Positions 17,374 to 25,533 of a stretch of DNA of 64,000 nucleotides are shown here, piece by piece (positions within the stretch are counted from its first letter, which is position 1; the number at the start of each line of letters is the position of its first letter). The position numbers were made by a program, and so were the translations under genes. This DNA is from Streptomyces europaeiscabiei. Lineage in GTDB: Bacteria; Actinomycetota; Actinomycetes; Streptomycetales; Streptomycetaceae. The notes under the pieces were generated by a model. It worked only from the letters and a program-made list of their open reading frames with translations, was not told the origin of the DNA and searched no databases. The stretch lies in contig NZ_CP107841.1 of NCBI RefSeq assembly GCF_036346855.1, forward strand, positions 3,786,001 to 3,850,000. The letters are read 5' to 3'.

Positions 17374-18324
17374 ATGCAAGGCACAGTCGACGGTTTCAGC
17401 TACGGTGCGGTCACCCCAGTGGCGGCCTATGTCATGGCCTGCCTGGGCGCGGCGCTCGGACTGCGCTGTGTCGTCAGGTCGGTCTACAACGAACAGTCCT
17501 GGAAGCCCGGCTGGCTGGCCCTCGGGGCCGCGTCGATCGGCTGCGGCATCTGGACGATGCACTTCATCGCGATGATCGGCTTCCGGGTCAAGGAGAGCGA
17601 GATCCACTACGACGTCGGGCTGACCGTGCTCAGCCTCGTCGTGGCCGTCACCGTCGTCGGCATCGGGGTCTTCGCCGTGGGCTACCGCGGTGTCAGCAGG
17701 TCCACGCTGTGCTCGGCGGGGTGCGTCACGGGGCTCGGGGTGGCCGCCATGCACTATCTGGGCATGGCCGCCATCCAGTTGAACGGCTACATCCAGTACG
17801 ACATCGCCGTCGTCGCCCTCTCCGTCGGCATCGCCATCGTCGCCGCGACCGCCGCGCTCTGGGCGGCCGTGTCGATCCGGGGCTTCCTCACCAGCCTGGG
17901 CGCCAGCCTGGTGATGGGGGTCGCCGTGTCCGGGATGCACTACACGGGGATGGCCGCGGTGGGGGTGCATCTGCACGGCTCGGCCCCCGGCGCGTTCACC
18001 GGTGAGTCACCCACGTCGATCCTCATGCCCATGCTCATCGGACCGGTCATCTTCCTGCTGCTCGCGGGTGTGGTCGTGATGTTCGACCCGATGCTCGTGC
18101 TGGGCGAGGGCGACTGGGACCGGTCCGCCGTCCGCCGGCGCGAACTGGAGCGGCAGCGGACGGAACCTCCGCAGTCCTGGCGCGCCGACCGCCCCGACGT
18201 ACCGCTGCAGCACCCGGACGACTCCCCCGGCTCCCTCTTCGACCCCTCGACCCGCCGGGCCCGGCAGCAGCCGCAGGAAGAGCCCCGCCCACAGAGCACC
18301 GGACGCCGTATCCAACAGTGGTGA
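17374..18324 (+). CDS. MHYT-domain membrane sensor protein
   Basis: 316 residues. Seven membrane segments carry the three diagnostic motifs TMHFIAM (about 62-68), AMHYLGM (about 124-130) and GMHYTGM (about 187-193); the conserved Met/His residues are thought to bind copper and to sense a gas such as O2, CO or NO. Unlike many bacterial MHYT proteins there is no GGDEF, EAL or kinase domain; the C-terminal 90 residues are charged and Pro/Gln-rich, so the output is unknown. The ATG at 17374 has GGGGGGA upstream. Confidence 0.92.
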   Translation: MQGTVDGFSYGAVTPVAAYVMACLGAALGLRCVVRSVYNEQSWKPGWLALGAASIGCGIWTMHFIAMIGFRVKESEIHYDVGLTVLSLVVAVTVVGIGVFAVGYRGVSRSTLCSAGCVTGLGVAAMHYLGMAAIQLNGYIQYDIAVVALSVGIAIVAATAALWAAVSIRGFLTSLGASLVMGVAVSGMHYTGMAAVGVHLHGSAPGAFTGESPTSILMPMLIGPVIFLLLAGVVVMFDPMLVLGEGDWDRSAVRRRELERQRTEPPQSWRADRPDVPLQHPDDSPGSLFDPSTRRARQQPQEEPRPQSTGRRIQQW

Positions 18325-18384
18325 GGACACTCGGTGAGGACGCTCGGTGAGCCGTTCGGTGAGCCGTTCGGTGAGGCCGTTCCG
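18321..18384. repeat. 12-13 bp tandem repeat, 5 units
   Basis: Five units of the form gtgagg(a/c)c..tcg, 12 to 13 bases each, start over the MHYT stop codon and run to 18384. They end just before the ECF41-type promoter. Confidence 0.75.
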
Positions 18385-18402
18385 AGAAAATCAGGCACGC
18401 GA

Positions 18403-18429
18403 TGTCACAGCGACCGCGCCGCCGGTGTC
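18403..18429 (+). promoter_or_regulatory. candidate ECF41-type promoter
   Basis: TGTCACA (18403-18409), 16 bases, then TGTC (18426-18429). The published ECF41 consensus, as I recall it, is TGTCACA, 16 bases, CGTC, so only one base differs. The start codon of the oxidoreductase follows 37 bases later, so the operon that encodes the sigma factor would be self-activated. Confidence 0.65.
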
Positions 18430-18466
18430 TTGAGGTCGAATCCCCTTGAAGCGGAGGAGACACACC

Positions 18467-19678
18467 ATGACTGAGAACATCGATGTGATCGTGATTGGCG
18501 GCGGATACGCGGGTGTCATGGCGGCCAACCGCCTGACCCGGCACGACGACGTGACCGTGACGCTGATCAACCCTCGCCCGACCTTCGTCCACCGGATCCG
18601 CCTGCACCAACTGGTGGCCGGGACCGACGAGGCCGTCGTCGACTACCAGGAGGTCCTGGCCCCGGACGTCCGGCTGGTCGTCGACACCGTGGCCGGGATG
18701 GAGACGGCCGAGCGCCGCGTGACGCTGGCGACGGGCGGCACGGTCGGCTACGACTACCTGGTCTACGCGGTGGGCAGCGGCAGCGCCGACCCGGGCGTGC
18801 CCGGAGCCGCCGAGTTCGCCCACCCGATCGCCTCCCTGGAGGAGGCCGAGCGGCTGCGGCCGATCCTCGACACCGCGCCCGCGACGGCACCGGTGACCGT
18901 CGTCGGAGCCGGCCCCACCGGCATCGAGACCGCCACCGAACTGGCGGAGAAGGGCCACGCCGTGACCCTGGTCTGCGGCGGGGTGCTCGGCCCGTATCTG
19001 CATCGCCGGGGCCGGCGCTCGGTCGCCCGGCGGCTGGCCGAACTGGGGGTCGACGTGCTCGACGGCCCCGGCACGAAGGTGACGGAGGTGACGCGGGATG
19101 CCGTACGGCTCGACGACGGCCGTGCGGTACCGAGCACGGTGACCGTCTGGACCGCGGGGTTCGGCGTACCGGACCTGGCCGCACGCAGCGGGCTGAGCAC
19201 GGACGCCCTGGGCCGCCTGCTCACGGACGAGACGCTGACGAGCCTGGACGACCCGCGCGTCGTCGCGGCCGGGGACTCGGCGGCACCGTCGGGCCTGCCG
19301 CTGCGGATGAGCTGCCAGGCCGCGATGCCGCTGGGCGCGCGGGCCGCCGACACGGTGCTGGCCCGGATCGCGGGTGAGCGGCCCGCGCCCCTCAACCAGG
19401 TGTTCGCCGGCCAGTGCATCAGCCTGGGCCGACGCGCCGGCATCTTCCAGTTCGCCCACCGGAACGACGTGGCGCTCTGGTTCCACATCGACGGCCGCAC
19501 CGGCGCGAAGCTCAAGGAGTTCGTGTGCGCGGGCATCGTCAAGCATCTGGCCGGCGAGGCCCGCAAGCCCGGTTCGTACGGCCTGCACCGCGTCTCGGGA
19601 GGCGCCGGGCGCCGTGAGCTGCTGCGGGCCGAGCGCGGCGGGGCCGCGGCCACCGCAGGGCGGGAAGTCGAGGTATGA
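18467..19678 (+). CDS. NAD(P)/FAD-dependent oxidoreductase (NDH-2-like)
   Basis: 403 residues. FAD-binding GGGYAGVMAANRL is at 10-22, the second nucleotide-binding glycine motif is VVGAGPTGIETATELAE near residue 145, and the late FAD motif is VVAAGDSAAPSG near residue 265. Such proteins are type II NADH dehydrogenase or ferredoxin-reductase relatives. Start ATG at 18467 has GGAGGAGA upstream. The last codons overlap the sigma-factor start by 4 bases (ATGA). Oxidoreductases are among the usual partners of ECF41 sigma factors, so this is probably the main regulated target. Confidence 0.9.
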   Translation: MTENIDVIVIGGGYAGVMAANRLTRHDDVTVTLINPRPTFVHRIRLHQLVAGTDEAVVDYQEVLAPDVRLVVDTVAGMETAERRVTLATGGTVGYDYLVYAVGSGSADPGVPGAAEFAHPIASLEEAERLRPILDTAPATAPVTVVGAGPTGIETATELAEKGHAVTLVCGGVLGPYLHRRGRRSVARRLAELGVDVLDGPGTKVTEVTRDAVRLDDGRAVPSTVTVWTAGFGVPDLAARSGLSTDALGRLLTDETLTSLDDPRVVAAGDSAAPSGLPLRMSCQAAMPLGARAADTVLARIAGERPAPLNQVFAGQCISLGRRAGIFQFAHRNDVALWFHIDGRTGAKLKEFVCAGIVKHLAGEARKPGSYGLHRVSGGAGRRELLRAERGGAAATAGREVEV

Positions 19679-20571
19679 GCGAGCACACCACCGACCCGGC
19701 GACCGAGACGTTCGTCGCCCACCGCAATCTGCTCTTCACCGTCGCCTACGAGATGCTCGGGTCGGCCGCCGACGCCGAGGACGTCCTCCAGGAGACCTGG
19801 CTGCGGTGGGCGGGGGTCGACCTGGCGCAGGTACGCGACCGGCGCGCCTACCTGGTCCGGATCACGACCCGGCAGTCACTCAACCGGCTGCGCGCGATGA
19901 GCCGCCGCAAGGAGTCGTACGTCGGCCCCTGGCTGCCCGAGCCGCTGCTCACCGCGCCCGACGTGGCCGAGGACGCGCTGCTGGCCGAGAGTGTGTCGAT
20001 GGCGCTGATGCTCGTCCTCGAAACGCTGTCGCCGACCGAGCGCGCGGTCTTCGTGCTGCGTGAGGTCTTCGACCTCGGCTACGACGAGATCGCGGCGGCC
20101 GTCGACAAGAGCCCCGCGGCCGTACGTCAGATCGCGCACCGGGCCCGCAAACACGTCGACGCCCGTCGGCCCCGCCAGGCGGTCTCCGCCGACGAGACAC
20201 GGGCGGCGCTGGAGTCGTTCCGGCGCGTGGTGGAGACCGGGGATCCGCAGGGCCTCCTCGACGTACTGGCGCCCGACGTCGTCCTGGTGAGCGACGGCGG
20301 CGGCATCAAGCGGGCCGCGCCCCGGCCGATCACCGGCGCCGACAAGGTCGTCCGCTTCATGTTCGGCGGCCTGAGCAGGACCGGCCTCCCCCTGACCGTC
20401 GTCCCCACCGTCGTCAACGGCAGTCCGGCCCTCGCGCTGCACCTGGACGGCGAGTTGGACGGCATCCTGGCGATCCGCGTCGAGGACGCTCGGGTCGCCG
20501 GCCTGTACTACGTCCGCAACCCGGAGAAGCTGTCCCGGGTGGAGTCGGAGACCCGGCTCACCCTGCGGTGA
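19675..20571 (+). CDS. ECF41-type RNA polymerase sigma factor (SigJ-like)
   Basis: 298 residues. Sigma region 2 (LLFTVAYEMLGSAADAEDVLQETWLRW, with the RNA polymerase-binding part) and region 4 (RAVFVLREVFDLGYDEIAAAVDKSPAAVRQIAHRARKHV) are followed by a SnoaL/NTF2-like C-terminal domain. Group-specific marks are WLPEPLL in the linker (about 83-89), DGGG in the C-terminal domain (about 205) and NPEKL near the end. In this group the extension itself regulates the sigma factor, replacing an anti-sigma protein, and none is encoded here. Overlap with the oxidoreductase gene and the upstream promoter match point to autoregulation. Confidence 0.93.
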   Translation: MSEHTTDPATETFVAHRNLLFTVAYEMLGSAADAEDVLQETWLRWAGVDLAQVRDRRAYLVRITTRQSLNRLRAMSRRKESYVGPWLPEPLLTAPDVAEDALLAESVSMALMLVLETLSPTERAVFVLREVFDLGYDEIAAAVDKSPAAVRQIAHRARKHVDARRPRQAVSADETRAALESFRRVVETGDPQGLLDVLAPDVVLVSDGGGIKRAAPRPITGADKVVRFMFGGLSRTGLPLTVVPTVVNGSPALALHLDGELDGILAIRVEDARVAGLYYVRNPEKLSRVESETRLTLR

Positions 20572-20624
20572 GCGTTGCAGAGGGCGGGGCGGGTTCTTCG
20601 GCAGCGGATCCGCGGGGAGGCCAC

Positions 20625-20831
20625 TCAGTGCGCGGCTCCCGGCAGGAGGCGGGGCTCCACCCGCTCCTCCGTCGCCGTATCGCCCTCCCGCCGGACGATG
20701 TACGCCCCCTTGCCCGGGAGTTCGGTGACGGCCTCCGCCAACCGGGTGCCCCGGTGGACGAGTCCGACACCGTCGTCCGTGCGGTGGGACTTCGGCCGCG
20801 GCCCTACCCGGCGGCCCGCGCCCCCCGCCAC
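20625..20831 (-). CDS. possible small protein downstream of the second aroA
   Basis: 68 residues that would start 28 bases inside the 3' end of aroA on the same strand. The middle (DGVGLVHRGTRLAEAVTELPG) looks protein-like with GC-ending codons, but there is no known domain and no clear ribosome site. It may be the remains of a longer gene. Confidence 0.25.
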   Translation of the reverse strand: MAGGAGRRVGPRPKSHRTDDGVGLVHRGTRLAEAVTELPGKGAYIVRREGDTATEERVEPRLLPGAAH

Positions 20832-22045
20832 AGCTCCGCGAACGCCTCGTGGAAGCCCGGGAACGTCTTCCGTACGCAGCCGGGGTCGTCGAAGGTGATG
20901 CCGGGCGTCCGCAGGCCCGTCACCGCGAAGGACATGACGATGCGGTGGTCGCCGTGGGTCCTGATCTCCGCGCCCCGGGGGGTGCCCGGGCGGATCTCGA
21001 TCCAGTCATCGCCCGTCACCACGTCCACGCCCAGCCGCCGGAGGTTCTCCGCGCAGGCCTCCAGCCGGTCGCACTCCTTCACCCTCGTGTTCGCCACGTC
21101 CTCGATCCGCACCGGCCCCGACGCGAAGGGGGCGATCGCGGCGAGCGTCGGCATGGTGTCGGAGATGTCCCGCATGTTGACGGTGACGCCGTGGAGTTCG
21201 CCGGTGCCCTTCACCGTCGTACGGTCCACGCCGACGTCCACCAGCGCGCCCATCCGCCGCAGGACCTCCACGAAGCCCAGGTCGCCCTGGAGCGCCCCCT
21301 GGCCCAGGCCCGGCACGGTGACCTCGCCGCCGGTGAGCGCGGCGGCCGCGAAGAAGTAGCTGGAGGTGGAGGCGTCGGGTTCGATCGGGTAGGTGGTCGC
21401 GCGGTAGCCGCCCGGCGGGACGACGTAGGTGTCGCCCTCCCGGCCGACCTCCACGCCGAACGCCCGCATCATCGCGATCGTGATCTCCACGTACGGCACC
21501 GAGACCAGGTCGGTGACGGTGATGCGCAGGCCGGTGCGGGTGAGCGGGCCGAGCAGGAGCAGGGCGGTCAGGTACTGGGAGGACTGGCCGGCGTCCAGCA
21601 CCACCTCGCCGCCCTCGACGCCGTGCGCGGTGACGGTGAGCGGGTGGTGGCCCTCCGCCTCCTCGTGCCGCAGGTCCACGCCGAGGTCGCGCAGGGCGCG
21701 GGTCAGCGGGGCGAGGGGGCGGCGGCGCATCTGGGCGGAGGCGTCGAAGCGGTAGGTGCCGTGGCCGGCCGCGGCGAGGGTCGGCAGGAAGCGGGCGGTG
21801 GTGGCACCGTCCCGGCAGTACACGTCCGCCTCCGCGACCGCGGGGCCCTGCGGGCGGCCGTCGACCTGCCAGGCGTCCGGGGTACGGCCGACGCGGTAGC
21901 CGAGGCGTACCAGGCCCTCCGCGAAGCCCTCCGTGTCGTCGGACCTCAGGGGGCGGACGAGGGTGGTGACGCCGTCGGCCGCCGCCGCGAGGAAGAGGGC
22001 GCGGGCGGTCAGGGACTTGGAGCCGGGGATGTCGACGAGGGCCAT
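20804..22045 (-). CDS. aroA: 3-phosphoshikimate 1-carboxyvinyltransferase (second copy type)
   Basis: 413 residues. It catalyses the PEP-dependent step to EPSP in the shikimate pathway. Motifs: PGSKSLTARA at 7-16 with the catalytic Lys, RFDASAQMRRRPLAPL (phosphate-binding Arg), DISDTMPTLAA with the catalytic Asp, NTRVKECDRL with Lys/Glu, and GDHRIVMSFAV near the end. The N-terminus is short, beginning seven residues before PGSKS. Streptomycetes usually carry a more conventional aroA elsewhere, so this may be an accessory or specialised-metabolism copy, but that is inference. Monocistronic; a repeat-rich gap lies upstream. Confidence 0.88.
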   Translation of the reverse strand: MALVDIPGSKSLTARALFLAAAADGVTTLVRPLRSDDTEGFAEGLVRLGYRVGRTPDAWQVDGRPQGPAVAEADVYCRDGATTARFLPTLAAAGHGTYRFDASAQMRRRPLAPLTRALRDLGVDLRHEEAEGHHPLTVTAHGVEGGEVVLDAGQSSQYLTALLLLGPLTRTGLRITVTDLVSVPYVEITIAMMRAFGVEVGREGDTYVVPPGGYRATTYPIEPDASTSSYFFAAAALTGGEVTVPGLGQGALQGDLGFVEVLRRMGALVDVGVDRTTVKGTGELHGVTVNMRDISDTMPTLAAIAPFASGPVRIEDVANTRVKECDRLEACAENLRRLGVDVVTGDDWIEIRPGTPRGAEIRTHGDHRIVMSFAVTGLRTPGITFDDPGCVRKTFPGFHEAFAELWRGARAAG

Positions 22046-22159
22046 GCCGCCATGCTGGACCGGGGGCCGTCTCGCCCGCCGAAGCGTCCGGCTTGTGGAC
22101 CGGGCGCCTGATTGCTCGGGGCCGGCTGTGCGTCGGCGGGCGCGGGTGCGTGGGGCTTC

Positions 22160-22306
22160 TCGCGCAGTTCCTCGCGCCCCTAAAAGCCCAGGCCCCTGCG
22201 GGCCTGGAAGACCATCGCCCCGCAGGCCTGAAAGGCAACGGGGCTGCGGGCCGAAAAGCACGGGGCGCAGCCCCTGCTTTTCAGGGGCGCGGGGAACTGC
22301 GCGAGC
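22160..22306. repeat. intergenic palindromic repeat element, copy 1
   Basis: Outer arms cgcgcagttcctcgcgcccc (22161 on) and aggggcgcggggaactgcgc (about 22283 on) are inverted. Inside are further inverted pieces around gcaggcctg / gggcctgg and aaaagca / tgctttt. The same core recurs at 31658-31757, 52209-52260 and inside the PucR gene. Confidence 0.85.
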
Positions 22307-22632
22307 AACCACAACGCACCCGCACCCGCACCCGCCAACACACAGCCGCCCCCCGAGCTCCCCCGCGCCCCTCCCTCCCCACCGGCACCAACTTCCCGAA
22401 ATCCGCAGCCCCCGGGAACCCGAACCCGCCCCACCTCGTCCAACCGCCATGCCGCCGGACGAGTCTCCGCAGCGCGGTGTCGGCCTCGCTGCTGGCTGCG
22501 AACGCTGACCAACCCTCTCCGCCGCCTGCGGCCGGCAGCACGCCGTCACCGGCGCGCCCCCTCCGACAGCGCCGGTGACGGCCCCTCAGGTCCAGCAGCC
22601 CACAGCCTCGCCGCAGGCACCGCCGTGCGTTC

Positions 22633-22679
22633 CCTTGACCGGAAGAAACTTCCCGGATAATCGTGACACCTTGGAAGTT
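22633..22679 (+). promoter_or_regulatory. promoter with overlapping 9-bp inverted repeat
   Basis: TTGACC (22633-22638) and GATAAT (22654-22659) could be -35 and -10 boxes (15-base spacer; TAATCG with a 17-base spacer is the alternative). GAAACTTCC (22643-22651) and GGAAGTTTC (22671-22679) form a perfect inverted repeat that spans the spacer and the start region, a good place for a repressor of the hexosaminidase gene. Confidence 0.5.
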
Positions 22680-22726
22680 TCCTTCAGCAGCTCCCTCTCT
22701 CCCCACCTCCGGAAGGAGCGACGCAC

Positions 22727-24529
22727 GTGCCCTCCAGACGTACCGTTCTCGCCGCCACGGCCGGCGTCACCACGTCCCTGGCCCTCGGCACCGACGCACA
22801 GGCCGCCGGCGGCCCCCACGACAAGAGACTTCGCGGCCTCATCGCGCGTATGACCCTTGAGGAGAAGGTCGGCCAGCTCTTCGTGATGCGGGTCTACGGG
22901 CACTCCGCGACCGCACCCGACCAGGCCGACATCGACGCCAACCTCCAGGAGATCGGCGTCCGGACGGCCGCCGAACTGCTGGCGAAGTACCGCGTCGGCG
23001 GGATCATCTACTTCTCCTGGGCGCACAACACCCGCGACCCGCACCAGATCGCCGCCCTGTCGAACGGCATCCAGCGTGCCTCCCTCGGCCTCCCCCGCGG
23101 CCTGCCCGTGCTCATCTCCACCGACCAGGAACACGGCATCGTGGCCAGGGTCGGCATGCCCGCCACGCTGCTGCCGGGCGCGATGGCCCTCGGCGCCGGC
23201 GGCTTGGGGGCCGACGCCCGCGAGGCCGGACGTATCGGCGGCGCCGAGCTGCGGGCGATCGGCGTCCGGCAGGACTACGCGCCGGTCGCCGACGTGAACG
23301 TCAACCCGGCCAACCCGGTCATCGGCGTCCGGTCCTTCGGCGCCGACCCGAAGGCCGTCTCGGGGCTGGTCGCCGCACAGGTGAAGGGGTATCAGGGGGC
23401 CGGGGTCGCGGCCACCGCCAAGCACTTCCCGGGGCACGGGGACACGGCCGTCGACAGCCACTACGGCTTCCCGGTCATCGAACACACCCGGGAACAGTGG
23501 ACAGCCCTCGACGCCCCACCGTTCCGGGCCGCGATCCGCGCCGGCATCGACTCGATCATGACCGCGCACATCATGGTCCCCGCCCTGGACCCCTCCGGCG
23601 ACCCGGCCACCCTCTCCCGCCCGATCCTCACCGGCATCCTGCGCGGCGAGCTGGGCTACGACGGGGTCGTCGTCACCGACTCGCTCACCATGCAGGGCGT
23701 ACGGGACAAGTACGGCGACGACCAGGTGCCGGTGCTGGCACTGCGGGCCGGTGTCGACCAGCTCCTCAACCCACCGTCGATCGACGTGGCGTGGAACGCC
23801 GTCCTCGCCGCCGTACGCGCCGGGGAGCTGACCGAGGCCCGCCTCGACGAGTCGATCCTCCGCATCCTGCGGCTCAAGGCGAAGCTCGGGCTGTTCGAGC
23901 GGCCGTACGTGAGTGAGGGAGGCGTCGACCGGGTGGTGGGGATCGGGCGGCATCTCGACGCCGCCGACCGGATCGCCGAGCGGACCACGACACTCCTGGT
24001 CAACGAGGGCTCGCTGCTGCCGCTGTCCCGTAGTACGCACCGGAACGTGCTGGTGGTCGGTGCCGACCCGGCGTCCCCGTCGGGCACCACGGGACCGCCG
24101 ACGGCCGTCCTCGCCGCCGAACTCACCGCCCTCGGCTTCACCACGACCCGCCTGTCGACCGGTACGGCTCCCACCGGGTCCGTCATCGACCAGGCCGTCG
24201 CCGCGGCGGCGGGCAAGGACGCGGTGGTCGTGGCGACGTACAACGTGACGGCGGCCGGCACGCAGAAGACCCTCGTCGCACGGCTCCTCGCCACCGGGGT
24301 CCCGGTGGTGGCGGTCGCGGTCCGGAACCCGTACGACGTGGCCCAACTGCCCGACGTGAAGGGCTGCCTGGCGTCGTACTCGTGGACGGACGTCGAGGTG
24401 CGGGCGGCGGCGCGGGTGCTGGCCGGGCGGGTGGCGCCGCGCGGGAAGCTGCCGGTGCCGGTACAGCGGGCCGACGACCCGGCGCGGGTGCTGTACCCGA
24501 TCGGGCACGGCCTGACCTACGGACCCTGA
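22727..24529 (+). CDS. glycoside hydrolase family 3, beta-N-acetylhexosaminidase-like (NagZ type), secreted
   Basis: 600 residues. A Tat-like signal (PSRRTVLAATAGVTTSLAL) is cleaved near AQAAG. The GH3 N-terminal barrel carries the NagZ signature KHFPGHGDTAVDSHY (His/Asp of the catalytic loop, about 228-242) and the nucleophile Asp in VVVTDSLTMQGV (about 318). The C-terminal 200 residues are a GH3 C-domain-like alpha/beta part. GTG start, ribosome site GGAAGGAG. Its expected role is releasing GlcNAc from chitin or peptidoglycan fragments outside the cell. It stands alone behind a promoter with an inverted repeat. Confidence 0.9.
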   Translation: MPSRRTVLAATAGVTTSLALGTDAQAAGGPHDKRLRGLIARMTLEEKVGQLFVMRVYGHSATAPDQADIDANLQEIGVRTAAELLAKYRVGGIIYFSWAHNTRDPHQIAALSNGIQRASLGLPRGLPVLISTDQEHGIVARVGMPATLLPGAMALGAGGLGADAREAGRIGGAELRAIGVRQDYAPVADVNVNPANPVIGVRSFGADPKAVSGLVAAQVKGYQGAGVAATAKHFPGHGDTAVDSHYGFPVIEHTREQWTALDAPPFRAAIRAGIDSIMTAHIMVPALDPSGDPATLSRPILTGILRGELGYDGVVVTDSLTMQGVRDKYGDDQVPVLALRAGVDQLLNPPSIDVAWNAVLAAVRAGELTEARLDESILRILRLKAKLGLFERPYVSEGGVDRVVGIGRHLDAADRIAERTTTLLVNEGSLLPLSRSTHRNVLVVGADPASPSGTTGPPTAVLAAELTALGFTTTRLSTGTAPTGSVIDQAVAAAAGKDAVVVATYNVTAAGTQKTLVARLLATGVPVVAVAVRNPYDVAQLPDVKGCLASYSWTDVEVRAAARVLAGRVAPRGKLPVPVQRADDPARVLYPIGHGLTYGP

Positions 24530-24676
24530 CCTACCTACGCACTCTGACCTACGCACCCTGGCCTACCCACCCTGCCGCACCGAGCTGACGTACGGATCCT
24601 GATGTACGGAATGTGACGTACGGGTCCTACGTCGCATACCTCGCGCACCACCCCCAAGTGGCGCAAAGCGCACGAT

Positions 24677-25435
24677 ATGTCTGACGTGGCCCTCTCCGCG
24701 GGGTCACGCTGGGCGGGGGTTCATCGGGGGGTGGCCGTGCGAGGGGTGCGTCGCGTTCGAATGGTGCGTACAGGGGTGCTCGTGGCTGCCGTCGCGCTGG
24801 GCGTCGCCGCGCTCTCGGGGTGTCAGGCCTGGTCGGGCGGCGTGGGCGAGGAGTCCGAGGAGCGGACGACCACGACGGCGCCGGCCCTGCCGTCCGGGTA
24901 CGGGACGGTGTTCCTCGGGGTCGACGAGTGCAGTTCGTTCGGGACGACCAGCTTCACCGAGGTGCCCTGCGCGGGCGAGCGGGCCGCCGCCCGGGTCGTG
25001 GCGCGGCACGACGGCCGGGTCGGGCAGGGGCCGCTCTGCCCGCCGACCACGGACTTCGTCCTCCACATCAGCGTGTCCCGGTCCTCCTTCGGCGAGTCCG
25101 GCGAGTCCGGCGAGTCCGGCGAGTCCGGCGAGTCCGCCGAGGACGAGGACGGCGACGGGTCCGTGCCGCAGGGGTACGCCTGTATGCGCAAGCTCCAGCC
25201 GCCGCACCCGGGCGACCCCGGTGGCGGGGGCGGCCCCCGCACGATCGTCGGCGACTGTGTCTACGGCGCCGGGCAGGGCGAGGTCCGCGAGACGGCCTGC
25301 GACGGCAAGGGCAGGCACGATCCGGAGTACGAGGTGACGACGGCCGTCGACGCGAGGGCGCAGTGTCCGGCCACGACCGATCTGTATGTGCGGTTGGGCG
25401 GGAACCGGCCGGTGGGGTGCGCGGTGCCGGTGTGA
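24677..25435 (+). CDS. hypothetical lipoprotein with Gly-Glu-Ser repeat
   Basis: 252 residues from the ATG at 24677; internal GTG/ATG codons at about 24734-24763 would give a shorter and more usual signal peptide. The signal is basic (RGVRRVRMVR), then hydrophobic, ending in lipobox ALSGC near residue 49. The mature part has several Cys and a run of five GES units (25088-25135) encoded by exact ggcgagtcc repeats, then acidic residues. No family recognised. The perfect DNA repeats make its length likely to vary between strains. Confidence 0.75.
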   Translation: MSDVALSAGSRWAGVHRGVAVRGVRRVRMVRTGVLVAAVALGVAALSGCQAWSGGVGEESEERTTTTAPALPSGYGTVFLGVDECSSFGTTSFTEVPCAGERAAARVVARHDGRVGQGPLCPPTTDFVLHISVSRSSFGESGESGESGESGESAEDEDGDGSVPQGYACMRKLQPPHPGDPGGGGGPRTIVGDCVYGAGQGEVRETACDGKGRHDPEYEVTTAVDARAQCPATTDLYVRLGGNRPVGCAVPV

Positions 25436-25453
25436 GAGGGACCGGACGACGGC

Positions 25454-25494
25454 TGAGCCCCGGTGCCGCCGTACAGGCTCGGCACCGGGGCTCA
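25454..25494. terminator. bidirectional hairpin terminator
   Basis: TGAGCCCCGGTGCCG (25454-25468) pairs perfectly with CGGCACCGGGGCTCA (25480-25494) around 11 bases, between the convergent lipoprotein and peptidase genes. Confidence 0.8.
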
Positions 25495-25533
25495 ACTCAC
25501 GTGCGAGGCAGGCCGGTTACGGCCGCAGACCGG

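Larger units (their letters stand above)
22046..22726. other. intergenic region with repeat element and promoter
   Basis: It holds the palindromic repeat element at 22160-22306, then a C-rich stretch with short cacccgcacccg repeats (22316-22340) and the promoter/operator region of the GH3 gene. No gene is supported. Confidence 0.6.
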
